From the NCBI RefSeq assembly GCF_014905175.1, contig NC_057788.1:14471404-14535403 (forward strand): DNA of 64,000 nt, in the 5' to 3' direction. The notes under the pieces were generated by a model. It was not told where the DNA came from. It worked only from the letters and a program-made list of their open reading frames with translations, and did not search any database. Every line of letters starts with the position of its first letter. The first letter of the stretch is position 1. Shown here piece by piece: positions 1-11,150 of the stretch. This stretch comes from Aphidius gifuensis. Lineage: Eukaryota; Arthropoda; Insecta; Hymenoptera; Braconidae. Both the position numbers and the translations under genes were made by a program.

Positions 1-535
1 GTACAAAGCACGCGATTTTTTGTCAATAAAAATTAGAATTAGGTAGGATATATCACGCAAAATTTGTAAATATTTTTTTAAATATTTGTTCGGGTCATTA
101 AATATCAATAATTAATTAACAAACGACGGAAATTAACAAACAACCGATACCTACTTCTAATTTTTATTAACGAAAAATCGCACGCTTTGTACTTGAAAAA
201 AAAAAAAAACATCAAATTTTCGAGCGTCGCGCTGCGCTTTCCGGTCTTTGTTAATTTATTATCGATATTTAATGACCCGGACACATAATAAAAAAATATT
301 TACGTATTCTTCGCGATATATCCTACCTAATTCTAATTTTTCTTAACAAAAAATCGCGCGCTTTGTACTTGAAAAAAAAAAAAACATAAAATTTCCGAGC
401 GCCGCGCTGCATTTTCCGTTGTTTGTTTATTAATTATAGATATTTAATCACCTGGACACATAACAAAAAAATATTTACGTATTCTTCGCGATATATCCTA
501 CCTAATTCCAATTTTTATTAACAAAAAATCTCGTA
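1..535. repeat. Foldback MITE (TIR GTACAAAGCRYGCGATTTTT) plus two partial units
   Basis: Bases 1-192 form an almost complete palindrome: the first ~43 bases (starting GTACAAAGCACGCGATTTTT) are the reverse complement of the last ~43 (ending CGCACGCTTTGTAC at 192). The right half then recurs at about 289-368 and 467-530, spaced ~177 bp, sharing the segment ATTCTTCGCGATATATCCTA. The element may continue left of the window. No coding sequence is seen. Confidence 0.7.
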
Positions 536-557
536 TCCATAACAAAATAGTATATTT

Positions 558-790
558 CGTTACAAGTGCCCACTCAGAGAGTGTGCTCTCAACGAATTTG
601 GAGGGGCAAGCACGAGCCTTGGCTGGCCTTGGCGAGTGTTTCCCCTCCAAATGAGTTGTGAGCGGGCTCTCTGATTGGGCACATGTAACGAACTATATTT
701 TATGTTACTAGGAACAGTGGTAATAATGTGTGAATTTCCAAAAAGCGCACTACCCCTCTTACGCTTTGGAAATTCACACATTATTCCCAG
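558..790. repeat. Two adjacent hairpins, GC-richer than flanks
   Basis: Bases 558-690 form one hairpin (CGTTACAAGTGCCCACTC against GGGCACATGTAACG, with AATTTGGAGGGG against CCCCTCCAAAT inside). Bases 722-785 form a second (AATAATGTGTGAATTTCCAA against its complement). An outer pair, TAGTATATTTCGTTAC against GTAACCTAAAATATAGTA, encloses both, so the whole looks like one foldback element with two lobes. Bases 791-996 show nothing recognisable. Confidence 0.6.
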
Positions 791-996
791 TGCCCTTGTA
801 ACCTAAAATATAGTATCCATTTGAAAAAACTATGTTCATACCTGAAACTCCGCCGTTTTGAATTTTTCGAATTGTTGTTTTTTTTTTTTCCAGGTCCCTA
901 TTCAAACCCTACAACTTTTACTTTAATCATTTTTAAATTCGGGCCATATTTTTCAAGAAAAATCTATTATCCAATTAAAACGGGACAGTCTGTATA

Positions 997-1541
997 CACA
1001 CAGAGAAGGATATGTTAACAGTTAACATATCCTGTTTAATGTTAACATATGCCATGTTAAAATGGGTGGTGGCTGATAAGTTTACATCAAAGATATATAT
1101 ATTAACATTAAACATACGTATCTTAAAAGTTAATATGCGTATGTTAACTATTAAGATATCTGAAATTGACACAATTTGAAGGTTAGGCTGATAGTTGAAG
1201 ACATTTACGTATGTAAATATAAAAATTGAATGTAAAATTAAGAACGAATTTACAAAAAAACTAAATTTGAATAAATTTATGACAACACGAGTACATATTA
1301 TATTATATTACAATTAGAATAGTATCACAATATAATGTCAAAAAAAAAAGATGACAAGAAGTAGACTGGCGCATCAAAATATTTGGCCGCGTAAAGATAC
1401 GTATGTTAACTATAAACATACGTATGTTAACAGTTAAGTTATCTATGTTTATTGTTAATATATATATCTTAACATTAAACTTTTGTATGTTTAATGTAAA
1501 CATATTGGTATGTTAACTGTTAACTTATCCTTCTCTGAGTG
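997..1541. mobile_element. TA-flanked word foldback (word GTTAACATA)
   Basis: Terminal inverted repeats CACACAGAGAAGGATA (left) and CACTCAGAGAAGGATA (right, reverse complement) are each bordered by TA (995-996 and 1542-1543), as expected of a Tc1/mariner-type insertion. The interior is many variants of GTTAACATA and CATACGTATC in both orientations. No transposase frame is present, so it is non-autonomous. Confidence 0.65.
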
Positions 1542-1543
1542 TA

Positions 1544-2231
1544 TTAAGGACTCTAATTTATAAGACTAGTAAATATATATGGATAGGTACGAACATATAT
1601 GCAGAATAGCTATTCTTTACATAATTATCCGCAAGTTATCCCGAGCGACTGGGATAACTATTAACTATTCTGTGGCAATTCACCCGAATTTATGGCTTTA
1701 TTTGTATCTTTCTCAATGGTTTTCATCGAACGACATATCGCTTTAGAGCGTTTCCATGTTATCCCATGTACATGGGATAATTATGCCAAGAATATCTATC
1801 CAGGTATGTATGAAAGTATACATACATGTGCTTATACTTATAAATTGAATTATTACAGTATGAACATGAATTATTATATTATATATATATGTATACATAC
1901 ATGTAGTTATAAGTTTTAGTATATTTTATTATTTATCAATACTTACAACAAATGTTGATTTTCACTGTCACTTTTAAATGCTAAACTCAACAGAATATGC
2001 AAAACTTTTTGATATTGATTATTGAAACCAAAATTAAACTTAACACTTTAAATCAATTAACAAAATAGATATTTAGTATACTGTGTTTCATGCAATGTTT
2101 CATGTTGCGTTGTCTATGCTATGTGGATACTGTATTTCATGTTGCGTTGCCTATATGCTCAGTGTGCTCAGGGATGGGCATATTGTGAGTTTTTGAGTTG
2201 TTTACTTTATTTATCCATGGATAAAACCATA
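1544..2231. other. Gene-free AT-rich interval
   Basis: No gene seen. A small foldback around 1598-1676 (AGAATAGCTATTCT with GGGATAACT words) and the direct repeat TTTCATGTTGCGTTG at about 2098 and 2136 are the only structures. Confidence 0.5.
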
Positions 2232-3756
2232 TAGGGGAAAGCGGGGCAAAATGGAACAATTGAGGAAAAAATATAAATCGATGTGTGACAATAGTATTTT
2301 TCGATTAGTTTTTCTCACTTATTAATAAAAAAAACATAAATAATTTTAAAAAAAAAACAGCAGAAAATTTAGTAACGGCTGCATTCTCTGAAAATTTTCA
2401 AAACTCCGGTGGGGGGACGCGTTAACTCCGAAATTATAATTTTTTTTAATAATTTAATAATGAATTGTAATATAATAAATTATTATATTACAATTAATTG
2501 TTATATTAAATTTATTTATAAAACTTTAACCTCAAACTTTCAAAAAACAGGATAAATACAAAATAAATAAACCAAATTGATTCCTAGAATTGTTGAGTGC
2601 TACCATCTGCCATCTTAAAAAAAAAAATCTAATGGTAAAAATGAGTGGGTATTATGCTCTGCAGTCACAAGTGCGCATGCGTACGGCAAAAAAAATAATG
2701 AAAAAAAAAATAATCATTGTTTAAATCTACATTAATTGTTTAAATAATTAACTAAAAAAATCTCATATTATAGTCAAAAAATTTGTTAGAAAATTTTCTA
2801 CAACCTGCTAAGCCAAATAAGCTCATTGAACGATTTCTTTGTGGTTCTTTTTATTTTATAAACTACTCACTCTGATATTTTTTATAAACAATCGTTAATT
2901 ATTAAAAATCTAATTGTCGAAAAAATTTCGAGTATGGCCCTGGTTGTAGATTTTTCGACGAGGAATCCATTAAAACTAAAATAAAACCCCTTAGTTAATT
3001 TTTTAAAAAGTTATGTATGTTCCAAAAAAACGTCGTTTCAGTTTTTCTTGAATAAACAAACGAATTCGATTTTAAAAAATATAAACTTTTTTTAATTATC
3101 TTTATTTTATCATTTACTGTTATCTGTGAAATTTTCGCATCCATGATTTTTTCTTAGTTTTCTCAATATCTCGCTTCGAAGATTTCGTTACATTTTTCTT
3201 TTGTCATTTGTACACTCAATAATTACCCAAAAAATTTTAATTTTATCAGAGGCTCTAGAGCTCGTCAAGATCTTTAATTTAAGCCTAATACGAATAATCT
3301 AGCTTAATTATTATAGAAGCTATGAGCGGTATTCATAAAACATATAGTGAAAACAATACTATAGGTGGGACGCTTCGCGTCTATCCCACCTCCGTAAAAT
3401 TAAAAAAAAAAATTATTATTATAAATTTATTTATCGTTGTTTAATAACATGTGATATTAATCACAAAAATAAACTTTTTTTTATTTCTCTTCATTTATAA
3501 TTACGAACAATTGCTTTTAAATTAATTTATCACCATTTTTCTCGATGAACAAAAAAAAACATATAAAAAATAATTTTCTTTGTTCTTAAAAAAAATGCTC
3601 AAAAAATTTAAAAAAAAATTTTTTTTTTATCGCGTCTATTTTTTTCCGGCTTTTTTAATCAAAGAGAGACGAAAAAATGAAAAAAAATGTAAGTCAAAAT
3701 ATTTTTTTGGGTGTTCCATTTTGCCCCGCCGTTCCATTCTGCCCCGATTCCCCCTA
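2232..3756. mobile_element. ~1.5-kb non-autonomous element, TIR TAGGGGRAARCGGGGC
   Basis: The left end TAGGGGAAAGCGGGGC matches the reverse complement of the right end (TAGGGGGAATCGGGGC). A second GTTCCATTTTGCCCCG word sits just inside the right end, mirrored on the left by GGGGCAAAATGGAAC. The interior is AT-rich with no intact coding frame. The ends carry TA, compatible with a TA target, but an 8-bp duplication is not visible. Confidence 0.6.
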
Positions 3757-3762
3757 TTAATT

Positions 3763-4015
3763 AGGTGCTTTCTTTTGTGTATTTATTTTTTTTCACTTGA
3801 ATGCGCATGATCATGCACATGCGCATATTATGCAAAGATGAGGAAAGAGCAGTGGCGTCGAACAAATAATTCTTAAAAAATGAAAATTAAAACATGGCTG
3901 ATCCAGCCTCTCATGTCCTACGCTGTTGCCAACTGACTTTTTGCCGACTGCGCATTCAATTGCGCATGCGCGAAAATAAACAGGAAAAAAAATAAATACA
4001 CAAAAGAAAGCACCT
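3763..4015. mobile_element. MITE family AGGTGC, copy 1 (3-bp TSD ATT)
   Basis: A 253-bp element with ~30-bp TIRs beginning AGGTGCTTTCTTTTGTGTAT, flanked on both sides by ATT (3760-3762 and 4016-4018). The interior holds GCGCATGATCATGC-like palindromes. A second copy in the opposite orientation lies at 4103-4355. Confidence 0.8.
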
Positions 4016-4102
4016 ATTACTACTATATTGCGCATCGCCTATGCTTTCCCATAAGTGGGCTGTTCGGATTTATTACGGTGACGACAATCTCTCTGTCGCA
4101 GT

Positions 4103-4355
4103 AGGTGCTTTCTTTTGTGTATTTATTTTTTTTCCTGTTTATTTTTACGCATGCGCAGTTAAATGCGCAGTCAGCAAAAAGTCAGTTTACAACAGCGTAG
4201 GGCATGAGGGGCTGGATCAGCCATGTTTTAATTCTTATTTTTTAAAAATGATTTGTTCGACGCCACTGTTCTCTCTTCAAGTTTGCATGACATACGCATG
4301 TGCATGATCATGCGCATTAACGTGAAAAAAAATAAATACACAAAAGAAAGCACCT
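4103..4355. mobile_element. MITE family AGGTGC, copy 2 (3-bp TSD AGT)
   Basis: Same family as 3763-4015 but inverted, with identical TIR AGGTGCTTTCTTTTGTGTAT and an AGT duplication at 4100-4102 and 4356-4358. It is inserted inside an older foldback (about 4018-4582) whose arms carry ATTGCGCAT / ATGCGCAATATAG and GACAATCTCTCTGTCGCAGT against its complement. Confidence 0.8.
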
Positions 4356-4695
4356 AGTAATACTCCTCAACAAAAATTTTTTGCGCATGTCCAAATAATC
4401 CGTTCGGTTCACACGTATACACAATGAATTTGTGTGCGTTGCCGAATGTTTCCGAGCTCCCACTCAAATAATAATTCGGACATGCGCAAAAGATTTTTGT
4501 CCAGCAGTATGACTGCGACAGAGAGATTGGCTGCACCGTAATGATTCCGAACAAAATCATGCCCTATGCGCAATATAGCAGTATAGGGATCTGACCTATT
4601 CACCATGGCATCCGGTGGCGCACAGTGAACTATTTCCAGACCATTGAAACTACATGGAAAAATTTTTTATGGTATAGTTTGTTGACGATAGCATA

Positions 4696-5608
4696 CACGG
4701 AGAGAAAAAAATATCATGTACTACTATGCTACTGTAGTACCGGTGGATGTTTTCGGATTTTTGATAAGATATAATATTTTTTTTTATATTTTTCTTTATT
4801 TATACTATTCATTTTAATAAAGGCACATAGTAAATTAAATCATTTGTAATCAAACTATGGAACAAGATTTTTTTTACTGAAGACATAGTCGAAAGTACTA
4901 ACGAAATCTCTTTTTTTTAATAAACTGTAGATACAAAGTGCTATGTGTAAATTAATGTTTATTATGTTAGCATAGTAGAATTGACAATTGACGCTCGTTA
5001 AAATAATCATTCGGTACCTAAATTCAAACAATGTTATTTATACTACTCATCAATTTTAAAAAATACGATTCCCGATTTAATTTTTATTGTGTGTTTTATA
5101 TTAATTACGATATTTGAAGCGAATTTTACTATGTTAACATGGTAAAAAATGCAGAAAGACGAAATACCAAACAAAAGAGTCAATTTTACGTTAATTCCAG
5201 TTTAGTCCCGTAGCTGAGCGGTCTAAAGCGTATCCGACACCCAGTCAATACATACTTCGTCGGTTCGATCCCCGGTCAGAGTGTGAAAAAAAAAAAAAAA
5301 AAACAAACAAAACAAAAGCTTCTGCGTTAATAATACAACAGAAAAAAAATTGACAAATTTGTAAAATATTTTTTTAATCAAATATATTTTTGACTATACA
5401 ACATAGTACTTTTTATTTTAAACATGGCCATTTTTACGATTGAGTATTATGATACTTACTACGTCTGATTAAAATTCTCAAACATAGTAAAACTCACTGT
5501 TTACATGATAAATGTTGCTAAATTTCCCAAAACATCCACCAGTACTATAAAACATAGTAAAATCCAGTGTTTTTTTTTAGTAAAACCTAATATTTTTTTC
5601 TCTCCGTG
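4696..5608. mobile_element. Nested element, TIR CACGGAGAGAAAAAAATA, with tRNA-like interior
   Basis: The left end CACGGAGAGAAAAAAATA is mirrored at 5590-5608; a subterminal GGTGGATGTTTT pairs with AAAACATCCACC near the right end. ACATAGTA-type words recur inside. A tRNA-like module lies at 5205-5285. No transposase frame is visible. Confidence 0.6.
5205..5285 (+). repeat. tRNA-Leu-like module (SINE head or pseudogene)
   Basis: GTCCCGTAGCTGAGCGGTCT followed by AAAGCG looks like the 5' half of a leucine tRNA with an A box (TAGCTGAGCGG), and GGTTCGATCCCC is a good B box. It is followed directly by a long A run, as in tRNA-derived retroposons. The acceptor stem is not convincing, so I do not call it a functional tRNA. 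Confidence 0.5.
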
Positions 5609-5723
5609 TGCTATAGTAAATAAGTAAAACGGTCTGGAATGCGCCGTATTGCCTCACAGATAAGCTTTTACACAATAAATGTGTGCGTGAGCGACCAAAC
5701 CCCGCCCATAGGTCAGATCCCTA

Positions 5724-7406
5724 TTAAATATATGGATAAAACGTTTAAAACGTAGAAATAGGGTAAAACGGAAAAAAAAACCAGCAGTTCTAATTTTTAC
5801 CATATAATTTTTTTTGGCTACATCTTTTCTTTAGCTACTGCTTGTCCTTAATCATTTATTTATCCTTAAATAAAAAAAGCATTAGTGTCATGGCATCGCA
5901 TTTTGCGTGCGCATCCAAATTTGAACTTGGCGCTTCATTTTTCAAACTTAGCGCCTCATTTTTGAATTTACTGGAATCTGATTGGGGTATTAGAAGGTCA
6001 CGTGCATGTCGTATAAATTGATATAGGTGGCGCTAATTGCATATACATATGTATGTGTGTGTTGACATATGTGATTATAACAACATTTTATATCTGTCAA
6101 AAAAATATTAATGCCCATAACCTTCAAATGATTTACCAATATTTAATTGAATTGTTATAAATAAAAAAGTAGCTAATGTGTTATAAATAAAAAAATAACG
6201 AAAAATTGAAAAAAAAAAAACTGCATCCAAACACAAAAAAAAAGATAGATTCATTTTCAAATAGGGCGCACGCGAACCTGTAAGAATGAAATCAAGATTT
6301 GTACATAATTAACAATAATAACAAAGTACTGTTAATTAAAATTTTGAAGTAATCAGATTTTTTTATTCAATCATTATTGAAGTACGAAACCTGCATTCAT
6401 TGGTTTAAATAAACTCACGACATTCTCTTCAAGAAAAAAAAAAAATAATTCAACAATATTTATAAATAAATGTTAACAATTGTTCGAGGTGACATGCAAT
6501 AATCGTTAATTAACAATTTTTTATATTATTTTCCACTGAAGTACGAATTCTGCTATTATCAGCCAACGTTTTTCTCTCCAAAGATAAAAATTATTTAAAA
6601 GATTATTATTCTATTATTTTGAGGTGTCATGTAATTGTTTAATAACAATTCCATGGTGCCTTAAAAAATAAATGTTATTGAATGATTTGTTTTTACTCTT
6701 AAAGAAAAAGTCATGGGTTAATTTATATTAATAATAACAGAATTTGTCCTACAATTGAAAAGAATAGAAAAAAATTATTTGACGAAAATTGATTATTAAC
6801 AATTGCATGGCACCTCGGATAATAAATAATGATAGATAATTTTTTTCTTTATTCTTGAAAAAAAAGTCATGAGCTTATCTGAATCAATGAAAGCAGGATT
6901 CGTACTTTAATAGTATTTAAAAAAAAATAGTTTACTCGAGAATTTAAATTTACAATACTTTATGTTAAATAATCAGAATATTTTGTACTAATTTGTACAA
7001 ACATTGGATTTTTACCTCAAAAACAACGACAAAAATAAAATATTTGCTCTAAAATGTTCATATACAAACGCATGGGGTCTTTTTAATTGAATTCTTATCT
7101 AATTTAAAGAAAAGAGCAGAATAGCTATTTTGCACTCATAAAATCGGAATTCATACATCAATAATAATAACAAATTATTGTGAATTAAAATTTAGAGTAA
7201 GCTATTTCTTCTTACAATAAATAGCAGATGATGACAGACCATAGATGAAAAAAAATTGTTGAACGACAATTATTCATTAACAGTTGCATATTGCCTTCAA
7301 TAAATTTTTGATGAGAAAGACGTGAGCTAAAAAATTTTAATTTACAATCTATGTTATTGTTATTGAGGTGTAACTTTTTATTTTATTGATACAAGTTGTA
7401 GCTTTT
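5724..7406. other. Gene-free AT-rich interval with degenerate repeats
   Basis: No gene seen. The section 6280-7350 contains several degenerate copies of a word like AAGTACGAATYCTGC in both orientations, mixed with TTGCATGRCACCTC-type pieces, suggesting an old decayed foldback. A TTTAGCTACTGCTTGTCCTT fragment near 5830 is shared with the repeats at 8195 and 10253. Confidence 0.4.
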
Positions 7407-7629
7407 CCCTGGTGGAAATATTACTCCGGCATTACTCCTGCAGTCCTGCATTACTCCGACATGAGATTGATGCCGGAGTAATTTCGTCGGCATGAAATTA
7501 GTACCGGCAAAATTATTTCGGCATGAGATCAATGAAGGAGACAAAAATCCAGCATTGATCTCATGTCAGAGTAATTTCTCAAGAAATGGACCAAAAACGG
7601 AGTAATGCCGGAGAAATATTTCCACCAGA
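7407..7629. repeat. CCCTGGTGGAAATATT foldback (word CTCCGGCATTACTCC)
   Basis: The left arm starts CCCTGGTGGAAATATT and the right arm ends AATATTTCCACCAG. Between them are iterated, mutually complementary words (ACTCCGGCATTACTCC, GGCATGAGATCAATG). It shares its terminal motif with elements at 17515-18021, 29494-29835 and 47818-47905, although their interior words are unrelated. Confidence 0.65.
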
Positions 7630-8190
7630 ATTGCCCTTTTCTTTGAAATAGATAGGGAATAAATGGAAAAAGGATCCATCATTTAAAACACCATGCGTCT
7701 GTCTATTGTATAAACATTTTTTGGAGTAACTTTTTTTTTTTTTGTCGTTATTCTTCAGGTGAATAATTCCGATGTTAATAGCACAAATTAATACAAAATA
7801 ATTCTGATCATTTAGCAATTTTTGCATGTTCCGAGTCAATTTGAAAAAAATTAACCTGTCCTCCACCTTTCAATAACGTGTAAATAAAATAATTGTTGAC
7901 ATTATTAAAAATTAGTACAAATCAAAAGGCTTTTAATTTCGTATCCGCGGGCTGGGCTCAAGCATTCTATTAGTCATCGTCAAATATTATTTATAAATTA
8001 ATTTTTTCTCTAATTAAAAATTTCATTGTTTTTTTTTTTTTTTTTTTTTTTGTTAATAACACCACATGATGACGTGTCATTGGAATTTAGCATATAGCAT
8101 ATAGCATAGAAACAACTGAGGCGGCCGCTTGCGGCCGGCGAGGGCGCTAGTTTAATAAATAAAAAACATGTAATTAATTTTTAAAAAAAT
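7630..8190. other. Gene-free interval
   Basis: No gene seen. It contains a long T run near 8030-8052, a TAGCATATAGCATATAGCAT microrepeat near 8088, and a short GC-rich patch GGCGGCCGCTTGCGGCCGG near 8121. Confidence 0.4.
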
Positions 8191-8410
8191 AAAATGTCCA
8201 AGGAAAAGCAGTAGCTAAGGAATTAATGGAGCCTAAGAAATTAAATAGTAAGCCACCTTAATTCCTTATTGTGGAAAAATTTTCAGGATGCCCTATTTGA
8301 CCTCAAACCCTGATCAGAAACGGATCAGGATTCCTTATTCAGGGAACCTGACTCATTCCTGACCCGAACCTGGTCAGGACACCTTACGATTTCCTTAGGT
8401 CAGGTAACCT

Positions 8411-9471
8411 TATCCAATCCTGTTCAGGAAAAGAACAGGAAACCTCGACGTATCCTGAATAAGGTTTCCTGAACAGATTCTGACCAGGATATTATCAGGA
8501 AAAATTTATCAAATAAATTAATTTTTTTTATTCAGTTTTCCTGTTCAGTAAAGGAACAGGAAACCTGAGCGTATCCTGAATAAGGTTTTCTGAACAGATT
8601 CTGACCAGGATACTATCAGGAAAAATTTATCAAATAATTTAATTTTTTTATTCAGTTTTCCTGTTCAGGAAAGGATCAGGAAACCTGAACGTATCCTGAA
8701 TAAGGTTTCCTGAACAGATTCTGACCAGGATACTATCAGGAAAAATTTATCAAATAAATTAATTTTTTTTATTCAGTTTTCCTGTTCAGGAAAGGAACAG
8801 GAAACCTGAACGTATCCTGAATAAGGTTTCCTGAACAGATTCTGACCAGGATACTATCAGGAAAAATTTATCAAATAATTTAATTTTTTTTATTCAGTTT
8901 TCCTGTTCAGGAAAGGATCAGGAAACCGAAACGTATCCTGAATAAGGTTTCCTGAACAGATTCTGACCAGGATACTATCAGGAAAAATTTATCAAATAAA
9001 TTTATTTTATTTATTCAGTTTTCCTGTTCAGGAAAGGATCAGGAAACCTGAACGTATCCCAAATAAGGTTTCCTGAACAGATTCTGACCAGGATACTGTC
9101 AGGAAAAATTTATCAAATAAATTAATTTTTTTTTATTCAGTTTTCCTGTTCAGGAAAGGAACAGGAAACCTGAACGTTACCTGAATAAGGTTTCCTGAAC
9201 ATATTCTGACCAGGATACGATCAGGAAAAATTTATCAAATAAATTAATTTTTTTTATTCAGTTTTCCTGTTCAGGAAAGGAACAGGAAACCTGAACGTAT
9301 CCTGAGTAAGGTTTCCTGAACAGATTCTGATAGGATATCAGGAAAAATTTATCAAATAATTTAATTTTTATTCAGTTTTCCTGTTCAGGAAAGGATCAGG
9401 AAACCTGAACGTTACCTGAATAAGGTTTCCTGAACAGATTCTGACCAGGATATTATCAGGAAAAATATTTA
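8411..9471. repeat. Tandem array, ~121-bp unit, about nine copies
   Basis: The landmark TTCAGTTTTCCTGTTCAG recurs at about 8531, 8651, 8772, 8893, 9014, 9136, 9257 and 9371, giving a period of 120-122 bp and one 114-bp unit. Each unit is itself word-rich: CCTGTTCAGGAAAGGAACAG, then GGTTTCCTGAACAGATTCTG, then GGATACTATCAGG, then an AT-rich spacer. Copies differ at few positions, so the expansion or homogenisation is recent. Confidence 0.9.
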
Positions 9472-9652
9472 TTATTATAATAAATATTTATTTATTATTA
9501 TAATTTTGATTCTAAAACAAAATGACAAGGGACAATTTAACAAATTGTTATATTTTATTTTTACGTTAAATTAACGTCGCAAATTCTAATTTAAGTTTTT
9601 TTTGAGCTGATGTAATTTATGAAAGCAAAAAATCACATCAGATCATCGATAG

Positions 9653-9722
9653 ACGGCATGGCCGCGCGTGTTAAGGTCCGTAGTTGTAATCTGAAAGTTC
9701 CGAGTTCGCGTCCCGCTAGTGG
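9653..9722 (+). repeat. tRNA-like module inside the palindrome
   Basis: GGCATGGCCGCGCGTG with GAGTTCGCGTCCC resembles a tRNA A box plus B box pair. An inverted degraded copy is at about 11828-11872. It is probably a tRNA-derived piece captured by the element rather than a working tRNA. Confidence 0.35.
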
Positions 9723-10252
9723 TTAGGTAATTTAAGTTATGTTAGGTATATACAATCTTATCGTTCAATCTGTTTCATCAATAACATTGCTATAGTAAAT
9801 TAGTTACAAAACATCAATTAATAAAAAACAATTTTTTTTAAAAAATTACTTGATCCGTTTCAGATCAGGAATCCTGTTCCATTCCTGATCAAGTATCCTG
9901 GTCAGGTTTCCTGATCCGATTCTGATCAGAATCCTAAAAAAAAGCGTTACATTCTGATCCGTTCCTGAACAGGATTCCTGGTTATATTCTAGTCAGGAAT
10001 CCTGATCCATTCCTGTTTAGGTATCCTGGCTCTAACCCTAAAATCTGGCCAGGTTTCCTGATCCGGTTCTGATCAGAATCCTAAAAAAGAGCGTTACATT
10101 CTGATCCGTTCCTGAACAGGATTCCTGATCCGGTTCTGATTTGAAATCAGGTTCCCTGATCCGGTTCTGATCAGAACCTTAACTAAATTTCCACTCGGGT
10201 TAGCCACTGCTTTTCGTGAGCATTCTAATTTATTAAAATAAATAAATAAAAA

Positions 10253-10377
10253 CCAAGGAAAAGCAGTGGCTACGGAAAGATGAAGCTAAGGAATTGATGT
10301 GACCAAAGAACTTATGTGATAAGCAACATTAATTCCTTAGCTTTATCTTATTTTCCATAGCCACTGCTTGCCCTTGG
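10253..10377. mobile_element. Short MITE, TIR CCAAGGRMAAGCAGTGGCTA
   Basis: The left CCAAGGAAAAGCAGTGGCTA is mirrored by TAGCCACTGCTTGCCCTTGG at the right end; AAGCTAAGGAATT pairs with AATTCCTTAGCTT inside. Related fragments occur near 8195, 11343, 20740 and 5830. Confidence 0.7.
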
Positions 10378-10608
10378 TATTTTTTTTTTATTCAAATGTA
10401 TTGTTTCAATTTTATTTGTTAAATAAATAATGTATTACTTATGTATTCTAGAAACTATTTCCAGAAAATTTCAAGAAAAGTTTTTTATTAAAATTGTTAT
10501 TTATTTGTTTTGTCTAGTGATTCATGAACATTAATAATTTTTTTATGGTAATATATTATGTAGAGCTGTTAATTAGCCGGTCATTCATTTTTTTGACGGT
10601 TAATAACT

Positions 10609-11150
10609 GAGGGTCTGGATGCAATAACACGTCGAGCGCTCGAAGTCAAGAAAATGCTATGTTGCTGTGGGTGGAAAATAAGAAAAATTAAAATTAAAAA
10701 ATTAAAAAAAAAAAAAAATACAGTCGTCGATAAAATTAAAAAGTACATATTTTTCAAGTTAGACAAATTGAATTTTTCCTCGACATTGAATAATCATATA
10801 ATAAAAATTAAACAATATGAATAAATGATTTTTTTTATTATACTGTTGCAATCGGTAGCTTATAATGAAGCTACAGTCAAAATTTCAAGTCGATTTATTA
10901 CTTTTTAAAGAAGTTGTCTCGAGTTATATGATTGAAAAAAAGTATTTTTTTCAAAAAAAAAAATTTCGTTTTTATTTTTTATCTCGTAAACTAATTATCA
11001 TATAAAAAAGTTTATTTAGAGAAAAATATGTACTTTTTAATTTTATCGACGACTGTATTTAATTTTAATTTAATTTTTCTTATTTTCCACCCACAGCAAC
11101 ATAGCATTTTCTTGCTTCGAGCGCTCGACTGTTATTGCATCCAGACCCTC
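10609..11150. mobile_element. Element with ~90-bp TIRs (GAGGGTCTGGATGCAATAAC), copy 1
   Basis: Long TIRs start GAGGGTCTGGATGCAATAAC and include CGAGCGCTCGA and GTTGCTGTGGGTGGAAAATA, mirrored at the right end. The interior is AT-rich and non-coding. Two other copies lie at 12711-13266 and 33272-33826; both keep the right end but have a different left part. Confidence 0.75.

Larger units (their letters stand above)
4584..5723. mobile_element. Foldback element, TIR TAGGGATCTGACCTAT
   Basis: The left terminus TAGGGATCTGACCTAT is perfectly mirrored at 5708-5723. Subterminal segments (GGTCTGGAATGCGCC near the right end; ACCATGGCATCCGGTGG near the left) are related to the foldback at 19216-20690. 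It carries a nested element at 4696-5608. Confidence 0.6.

Noticed and set aside
8411..9471. CRISPR-like array
   Set aside because: Units are contiguous 121-bp repeats with no unique spacers, in a eukaryotic genome with spliced genes; this is a tandem satellite-like array.
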